Origin: Colletotrichum lupini
Taxonomy: Eukaryota > Ascomycota > Sordariomycetes > Glomerellales > Glomerellaceae
Reading direction: 5' to 3'
Assembly (NCBI RefSeq): GCF_023278565.1
Contig: NC_064673.1
Span: 3,224,001-3,288,000 of the forward strand
Length of the DNA stretch: 64,000 nt
Below, one piece after another: positions 57,395 through 64,000 of this stretch. Under the pieces are notes generated by a model. It worked only from the letters and a program-made list of their open reading frames with translations. It did no database searches and had not been told where the DNA came from. Both the position numbers and the translations under genes were made by a program. How positions within the stretch are numbered: position 1 is the first letter of the stretch; every line of letters starts with the position of its first letter.

Positions 57395-60281
57395 TCGGCC
57401 TAGAGGTTTTTCCGGTTGACTCGTGATATAAACCGTGGACCGTTCTAGAGTATGGGAATGGAGGGCCTGCTGAACGAGGGGTTCCTGAGATTAGATGCTG
57501 TTACGAGATGAATGAATACTAGTTTCCTACCAAAAAGGGTCACCAGCGACCCCAATGCGAGACTATGGAAGCAAACTACACTTGGGTTCTGTTGATCCAT
57601 GTACTAGACTCTGCGCTCCAACGAGCCCTTCGTTCATCCTCCATGGATCCCCCATCGTGAGAGATGCCGCGTTGGCGATCTCGTGCCGAGATAGCTCCGT
57701 CCTGGTCCGTCTTTAAAGTTGTGACGGGCGCATCTTCTGCATCGTTTGGACCGGCATTCGCTGAAGGTCACACCACCCCTCCATCAACCGTCCAAATTCA
57801 AATCTCCAACCCTTCTGATGCATCGACAGGACGATCGCCCTTGGGATCTTGGGTCGCTTCATGGTACGGACACAACTGGGCTCGAGATCGAGTCGAGGGC
57901 TGTGCTGCCAAGTCTGGGGTAACGGGTAGCGTATAATGCCGGGGCCGCCGCATCTGCCGCCCTCCCCCTCCTTCTCTGCCCCCCGACAACGCCTCCCAAT
58001 TGAGCCTCAAGTGATTCCATCATGACATGTACATTTATCGACTCTAAGCCTCCACGCCAAGTTTCGTGTGTGGCCGGGTTGCATGGAGCACCAGCCAAGT
58101 CCAACTGTCAGGTCTCGGGGTGTTGAACAGTCTTCTCCTCAGACCAACTCAACCCATCTTTTCAGGTCCAGCATCCCATCTCTCCTCGACTCCCAACTTA
58201 ACTTCTCAACCCCCTTTGTTCATTCTTCCTGTCCTTTTCCGTCGCGCCGTGAGTTATGGGGCATCTCAACGAAGTAGGCAATAAGTCTGAACATGCAATG
58301 ATGGAACGCACACGCCTCATCCGCTACCCCGACGCTCCCCATCCCATTGACCCGTCACACCCCCTAGTCCATAGTAAGATAGCGACAAAGTGTGGTGAGG
58401 TGTAGAGCTTTCCCCGCAATACCTCTAGCCTGCCCCACACGAGCTGAAGCTTCCCTTCCCCCCTCGTCCTCCATCATAGGTCTCTTCCCCGAAACCCAAA
58501 CCAACCAAGCCCAGCTTCCCCTTTTCGGAATACTGAACGACTAAGGTACGCTCTTGAGTCTTGACTCTCGACGTGGTAGATCATGGATAGTACTGGACCG
58601 GGGGAGGAAAGCAAACGACGGACGTAATTGCTAGGCGCTACTGCAAGACCGGTCAAATAAAACTGTTGTTCGCTCCCGTCAAGCCAAGGAGACTCGCGGC
58701 TATCATTCCTTATTCCCAGACTACATCCATGTGCCGCTCAATGCCGGAGTAGGTTGTGTGGTTGTCCCCCATCCACGCTATTCTGCATACCAGAGTCAGA
58801 AAACTTCCGTTCCCCCATGTCGTTCATTCGTCCGCCCGTTGATTCGTTGGTCTCCGTTGATATTTGCGGTTCCGCATCCTTACCCCAGCTTTTGCCCAGG
58901 TCCTGCCATTGACGAACTCGTTCCGTTCCCACCCCCAACTTCCAACAAGCGCCGCCGCCGGTGGTTCTCCCTTGCCTCCACGCGAGATTGTTCGAGTAAG
59001 CCTCAACTGGGGCAAGGTAAGGTATTGACTCGGTCAGAGCCTTAGACACACATGCCCCAGAGGATGTTCCATCCGTCCAGCAGTGGAAACGCCCCAAACC
59101 TCAAACTCTCAGTTCTGCATCCGCGCGAACCCTTGACGACTCACCAGTGTGATGTGACGGGAGCTCTGGCAGGCGTGGCAGGCGTGGCAGGTCTTGCCGT
59201 TTCCTCTTCTCCTCAGCCCCAAATGTGTTCAACTGAGACATTGACGGGTTGACTCTTCCCAGACCGCGTGCCTTCACACCCTCACCTGGGGAAAGGAGAC
59301 GGCAAGAAAGAGAGACGTTGTTGGTCCAGGACAGGACGCAACGCTCCATGGAAAGCAAGCAAACAAGCATCTTGCCTTCTGCCCCCAGCTTTCTGCCAAA
59401 ACCATGTTCAAAACCCCAAACGTGCTGTCCCCCCCAATCCGATATTCTCCCCAATGGTCTACCTCCGTACGGATACCTCGTTCGAACCATGCTTCCTGCG
59501 GCAGCGAGCTTCCAACGAATCATCCTCGTAGATCCTGCATTATGCCCACCCTCCGATTGCAGCCAACCCATCCATCCCTTGTCCCGAATCCTGGGGTATC
59601 CGTCTGCCGGTCGTCCTAGCCCCAAAGTGGGTTCGGTCGATGTGGAGGAGCCTCTTGCCTTCTTACCCACTTGGCCTCCTCACGGACACGTTTGTGTCGT
59701 CGGTCGTCGGTCGTTGAGAAAGATCTACCACTAAATAACCCAGTCGTGGTCCTCGCAAACCCCGGTATTCCGTTTTGACGTGTGGATGACCAGGGGGGTT
59801 GGGGGGAGAGGAGGGGAGGGGGCGTGTGAGAGTGGTGATGATGGGAAAAGACTATCCGACTCAACCGTCCTGCCAGCAGGGCTCCCAAGGTGCCAAGATG
59901 GCCCCGGTCCGTTGCTAAACCCCCCCCCCCCCCCAGTCTTTGCTTTTTTACGTCTTGGAAACGCTCTTTAGGGTGTGGATGAGAGACACTGAGAGAGAAC
60001 GCGAGAGATTGAAAGGAGATGTGTGTGTGTGGAGGACTAGACCCGTTACGGCCGGGCTGGACCTTTATACATCTAATGGCCCAGTTCCCTCCTCTCGAAA
60101 CATCATCTCCGTTCAGTCTTGGTTGTCATTCTTGTCGTCTCTTATTTCCTCCGTTCATCCAAAGAACATAGTGTACCATTTGTATCATTATCCCTCTCCT
60201 CAATCACTCAGTCAATTCCTTTGATACCCATCTACCTACCTAATCAACCACCACATACGGAAACAAAGCACCACCTTCGCA
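57395..60281. other. 2.9 kb intergenic region, pyrimidine-rich, no supported gene
   Basis: C- and CT-rich on the plus strand, with a 9-bp tandem (GGCAGGCGT-like, about three copies) near 59168-59190 and a run of 15 C at 59920-59934. The longest frames (59101-59670 minus, 59249-59734 plus) overlap each other and have no domain or splice support. The region directly upstream of 60282 is CT-rich, as fungal promoters of strongly expressed genes often are. Confidence 0.5.
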
Positions 60282-61507
60282 ATGGATAACAAGGAAGACA
60301 TCCACGAAGTCAACTCGCACTCCCACCACAACGAGCACCGCCGTCCCTCGGACCCACACCAGCGTGTCGACAGCCACCACCGTCGTGTGCCTAACGGCGG
60401 CGGCTACAATGGCGAGTACCCAGAGGACGAGTACATGGCGCCCCATGTGAGCCGCGACGACGCACTGAGGAGGATGAAGACGGCCGGGTCAATCTCCATG
60501 TCGCCTGAGCTATTCGAGAAGCTGTATCTGTCGCCGCAGAATAACGTAAAGGGGGATCTGCGCAAGACCTTTGGTAACCCGACTCCGATGTAAGATAATC
60601 TGATACCTTGGTCCATGAAGATTGGTGAAGGCGTGTTGGCTAACGCTTATACAGCGCCATTGTTGGATTCCTCATCTCATTGACGCCGCTTGCTTGTGAC
60701 TTGATGGGTTGGAGAGGAGCAGGCGGAAGCGGTGCGGCAGGCATGTAAGTCATCCCACAACACTCCCTTCTCATCAAGACGCCTCTTAAACTCACACGTC
60801 TTCCTTCCCAGCGGCTCGTACTTCTTCTTCGGCGGTCTCCTCATGTTCGTAGGCGGCCTCCTCGAATGGGTCCTCGGCAACACCTTCCCCTCCGTCGTCT
60901 TCCTTACCTTCTCCTCGTTCTGGTTCACCTTTGGTGCGACGCTGAACCCTTCCTTTGCCGCCTTCTCGTCATATGCTCCCGCGAACGCGACATCTGGGGC
61001 CGAGGGGCTGACGACGCAAGGTTTCAATGCTAGTTTCGGTCAGTCACTGACTACCTCTTACCCTTCTCCCATATCACTTTGGATTCAAACTGACACGGTG
61101 TCAATGAATAGGCTTCATCACCCTCGCGATGGGTATGATCTGCGTTGTCTTCCTCATCTGCTCGCTCCGCACTAATATCGTCTTCTTCCTCATCTTCTTG
61201 ACGCTCGTTGCTGCTTTCGGGTTGATTACGGCCGCGTATTGGTTCCTTGCCATGGATTATACTAGCAATGCTGCTTACGCCGCAAAACTGCTCCAGGTAC
61301 GTCTTGAGAGCGTGAGAAGTGTTGAGAAGTAAAACAGTACTGACACCATCTTTGCAGGCTGCCGGTGCTTGCGCCTTCGTCACTTGTGCCGCTGGTTGGT
61401 GGCTCATCTTCGCCATCCTCTTAGCTTCGCTCGACTTCCCCTTGGAGCTTCCTGTTGGAGACCTGAGCAGAGTGATTCGGGGCAAGAGTGAAAAGAGCCA
61501 AGTTTGA
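60282..61507 (+). CDS. Acetate transporter of the Gpr1/Fun34/YaaH family
   Basis: Five exons: 60282-60589, 60655-60744, 60812-61038, 61112-61296 and 61358-61507. They sum to 960 nt, or 319 residues. A His-rich hydrophilic N terminus (residues 1-98) precedes the family signature NPTP at the start of the first membrane span. Five further spans follow, including SYFFFGGLLMFVGGLLEWVL and IVFFLIFLTLVAAFGLITAA. The family moves acetate or ammonia across the plasma membrane; fungal members (AcpA, Ady2, Gpr1) take up acetate and are induced on acetate medium. Introns are 61-73 bp with strong branch sites such as CTAAC. The length fits the family's usual 280-320. Confidence 0.93.
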
Positions 61508-61926
61508 AGGATCTTGCGCAAAACTATGGCAAGAATCGTTTCAGGATATATGGGTGCTGGCGCAAAAGGGCAAGTTGTGTTACCTTAGCCCATGAAGTTA
61601 TCTTGTCATCAATATCTAAGCATGGAGGATGACGAAAGCCACACTCTGATGTTTTGAGTCACATGTGATACAATTTTCATGCGTGGAACAGTTGTAGTAA
61701 TGCATACCAAATATTGTATCTGTGCTAGAAATCCACTTTGTCAGTTTCCAGTGCCCTGGTCTTGATTTTATGCGAAATGAAGACTATGATTTACGTCTAG
61801 CCCTCTTCGCATTCTTCAGCACGACCCAGAAATGGATTCAAAAGCAGCATCAGGGATTTTCTGAATGGTCGTAAGCAAATCTCCGCTTCATGTAATCCTC
61901 ATCCTCCTTGTTGCTTGATGCTGAGC
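61508..61926. other. Intergenic between convergent genes
   Basis: The 3' ends of the transporter and the fifth BTB gene face each other here. Nothing else is visible. Confidence 0.4.
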
Positions 61927-62892
61927 TTAGTCTTCCCATCCCTCAGCTACCAGTTCGTTAGGACCCTCACTCAACTCTCTCCAGTAGCTGTGGGGAATCT
62001 CGTCGAGCAAGTCCAGTCCGAATTCAGGCGTGCTTCTTCGTAGTGCCTTGAACCTCGTACCGGTATCGATCCAAGTCATGTTGGCGAGGAAGTACTGCGA
62101 GATAAGCCTCCGTAATGAGTCCCCATGGACTGTCCATGCATAGATGATAGGCACGGATTCGAAAAGTATGGTCTTTAGTTGGAAGGTCCCGGGACACTCC
62201 GATAGGAAATTTCGGATCCTAGCCAGACATATCTCCTTGAGATCTTCGATGGTGTACTTGTCAGCGAGAAAGTAAAGCTGGACGTGGTGCATGTACATTG
62301 GCCTCAGGTGTTCAACATCCCGGCAAGCCTTCTCGAACGCCTCAATGCCGGTAAACTTCCTCAGAATAGACTGAGTCTGGTCCATAGGCGATGGCTTCTC
62401 ATCGCGGCCCTTCCCATGGAAAAACTTGTCATTTACAAAGTGGTGTTGTGAGCCTCTGTGTTCGGTAGCCCAGAAGTATCCCTGCATTGAACGGGGCAAG
62501 TTCTTGGGGGCGTCGCCTTCTTCAGGAGCCTCATTCTCCTCAGAAAATGTAGGCGCAGCTTTGGATTCCGGCAGTGAGTAGTCACCTTGGTAGGCGTATT
62601 GTGTCAGAAGGACGAAAGTGATTGGGTCAGTATCGTCCCAGATGACCTTGCCCTCCCTAGACTCTTGAAAGCCTCCAGTCAGGAGGGCGCTTAGGGGCGG
62701 CGAAAGATTGGCGAAGGGGGCTTCATGAACGGTGTATTCTTTCTTCTCCGGACCGACGATGAACTTGATGTCCCTGGACTGCATTACTCTTGGCCATATG
62801 TTAGCAAGACTAGATTGAAGCGGGAGGTGGTGGGGTTGCATGTACTCATCCAAGTTCTCGAACGTGTCGAATCGTTTCCGTTTGCCAAGCAT
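61927..62892 (-). CDS. BTB/POZ-domain protein 5
   Basis: A single exon of 321 residues. I start at MLGKRKRFDTFENL, because the 42 codons upstream (frame open to 63018) look like leader sequence and the KRKR start matches BTB 3. The BTB domain begins DIKFIVGPEKKEYTVHEAPF and continues through TGGFQESREGKVIWDDTDPI to LTQYAYQGDY. The shared block is MHHVQLYFLADKYTIEDLKE and the C terminus has HSYWREL. It is about 14 kb from the other four BTB genes but is clearly the same subfamily. Function is unknown beyond probable dimerisation and adaptor use. Unlike BTB 2-4 it has no intron after the first codons. Confidence 0.87.
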   Translation of the reverse strand: MLGKRKRFDTFENLDEYMQPHHLPLQSSLANIWPRVMQSRDIKFIVGPEKKEYTVHEAPFANLSPPLSALLTGGFQESREGKVIWDDTDPITFVLLTQYAYQGDYSLPESKAAPTFSEENEAPEEGDAPKNLPRSMQGYFWATEHRGSQHHFVNDKFFHGKGRDEKPSPMDQTQSILRKFTGIEAFEKACRDVEHLRPMYMHHVQLYFLADKYTIEDLKEICLARIRNFLSECPGTFQLKTILFESVPIIYAWTVHGDSLRRLISQYFLANMTWIDTGTRFKALRRSTPEFGLDLLDEIPHSYWRELSEGPNELVAEGWED

Positions 62893-63351
62893 ATCTGCGA
62901 TGCGAGGTGTACTTCGCAATTCTGATTGGCGTTTGCGAAGGATACTTGATAAATTTGGCGAGTATGAGATAGGAATAGTAATGATGTATTTTTGCTCAAG
63001 AAGCCTCCTGCTGCACAAAGGTTGCTGGCCAGGAGTTCAGGTTGGCGAGTGGAGGTTTGCAATAGGAGGGTGCAGTGTGGGCGTGGCTGAACGATTTAAA
63101 TCTTGATTCCGGCTCCTTCTCTTTTGAGAGGCGAAAAAAGATGACTGGGTCGATAGAAGCTACCGTGGGTGAAAACCTCAGTAGCTCCTTCTCAGATGTC
63201 TTCCATTGCGGAATACAACTAATAACATCAAGTTACCAAGCGAGGCAGTACGATGCCCAGGTGGACTTAATCCACTCCTGTCGATAACACTGGTAACATC
63301 CAAAAATCTTTTTAAAGCCCAAGATCTCAGAATTTAAACTACTGTTATTAT
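62893..63351. other. Intergenic, no supported gene
   Basis: Upstream region of BTB 5, probably its promoter and leader. Confidence 0.4.
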
Positions 63352-63954
63352 TTAAGACCTTTGACTTTCAAGATGCGTAGCTTTACCTTGCCTTGGCCCT
63401 TCAAAGAGGAAGTACTCGATTGTTCGATTGTCAAGGACATGGCTCGCTTTACCTGGAGCGATCAGACAAAGAAGGGCCTTGCAGCTGTTATTTGGCTGAT
63501 AATCATTTTGGCAAAAGAATATTCCATAAAAGGCTTTCATCAAGGAGATATCTTTTTCTTGTTTTGCTACTCCAATTAATGCAACGGGCCGGACCGCATC
63601 AGTCTTTGTTGTTGAACGCCCTCCTGAGGGAATATTACTCTGCAAATACTCCCTGAACCTCTTACTCGGATGATTACTGAACAATTTCGACGCCGCAGGT
63701 AAGACTCGGCCGAGAAGTTTCGATTTCCAGAGCCGATTCAGGTAAACGTCCGTGCCTGCGGCGACATGCCGGCGTTCGGATCTGCCCCACAGATCTACGA
63801 ACGGTGGAAGCCAAGTCCGTTCATATAGAATGGCGGGGGGAGTGCGTGGCATCGCCGAGAGCCGCAAAATGTCGACGTTCCCACATGGCCGACTTGCCGG
63901 AAAGTCAGGAGAACCCCCTGATTCATCATGTATATAAATCGTCTTTGTCGCCAA
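63352..63954 (-). CDS. Hypothetical reading frame, 200 codons
   Basis: This is the longest frame at the right edge. It starts at a TTG, and the nearest ATG upstream is in another frame. It has no recognised domain, signal peptide or membrane span. The composition is plausible but not convincing. It could be a chance frame or an exon of a gene continuing beyond the window. Confidence 0.2.
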   Translation of the reverse strand: MATKTIYIHDESGGSPDFPASRPCGNVDILRLSAMPRTPPAILYERTWLPPFVDLWGRSERRHVAAGTDVYLNRLWKSKLLGRVLPAASKLFSNHPSKRFREYLQSNIPSGGRSTTKTDAVRPVALIGVAKQEKDISLMKAFYGIFFCQNDYQPNNSCKALLCLIAPGKASHVLDNRTIEYFLFEGPRQGKATHLESQRS

Positions 63955-64000
63955 GGATTCATGACCCGGCAGCTCACTACTGATGACACTTATTCTTGGT

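Noticed and set aside
59101..59734. Overlapping frames of 189 (minus) and 161 (plus) codons
   Set aside because: They overlap on opposite strands, are low in complexity and have no domain or splice support.
1..64000. CRISPR arrays, operons and ribosome binding sites
   Set aside because: The window is eukaryotic. The tandem repeats seen are microsatellites without spacers.

Overview
This window is nuclear DNA from a filamentous ascomycete (Pezizomycotina). The genes are split by short introns of about 42-95 bp with GTAAGT-like donors and CTRAC/CTRAT branch sites. Three AT-rich blocks are almost free of CpA/TpG and full of TpA, which is the signature of repeat-induced point mutation (RIP). No prokaryotic features are present. 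The exon chains given here were joined by hand from splice sites. Most close to an exact multiple of three, which is the main check on them.

Layout. 1-1325: 3' part of an ankyrin-repeat gene. 2.0-22.9 kb: a transposon-battered accessory island. It holds a 12 x 9 bp tandem array, a decayed gene carrying a solo LTR, a gene split by a RIP-mutated Ty1/Copia-type element (4015-11025), a ricin-B-like lectin membrane protein gene, and a multi-membrane-span gene split by a second copy of the element (14282-21705). 23.1-36.0 kb: metabolic genes, namely a 13-exon PLP-dependent decarboxylase with a long C-terminal extension, an NmrA-like reductase, a secreted TAP-type alpha/beta hydrolase, a tRNA-like sequence and an HSL-type esterase. 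37.4-48.5 kb: four BTB/POZ genes and a secreted nucleoside-deaminase-like gene. One BTB gene has a frameshift and another is split by a RIP-mutated hAT-type DNA transposon (45075-48288). 49.2-61.5 kb: conserved housekeeping genes, namely an M3 oligopeptidase, an essential myosin light chain (Cdc4-like), a SAM methyltransferase, a CoA-binding protein and a Gpr1/Fun34 acetate transporter, separated by long pyrimidine-rich intergenic DNA. 61.9-62.9 kb: a fifth BTB gene.

The main discovery is structural. All four transposon insertions whose ends can be defined (solo LTR, two Copia copies, one hAT) lie inside coding exons. In each case, removing the element and one target-site duplication rejoins the host reading frame exactly. 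Next to the first Copia copy the host gene carries five nonsense codons, each explainable as CAA/CAG to TAA/TAG, so RIP appears to have leaked into single-copy flanking DNA. The flanks of the second Copia copy and of the hAT element are free of stops, so those two disruptions look young and may differ between strains.
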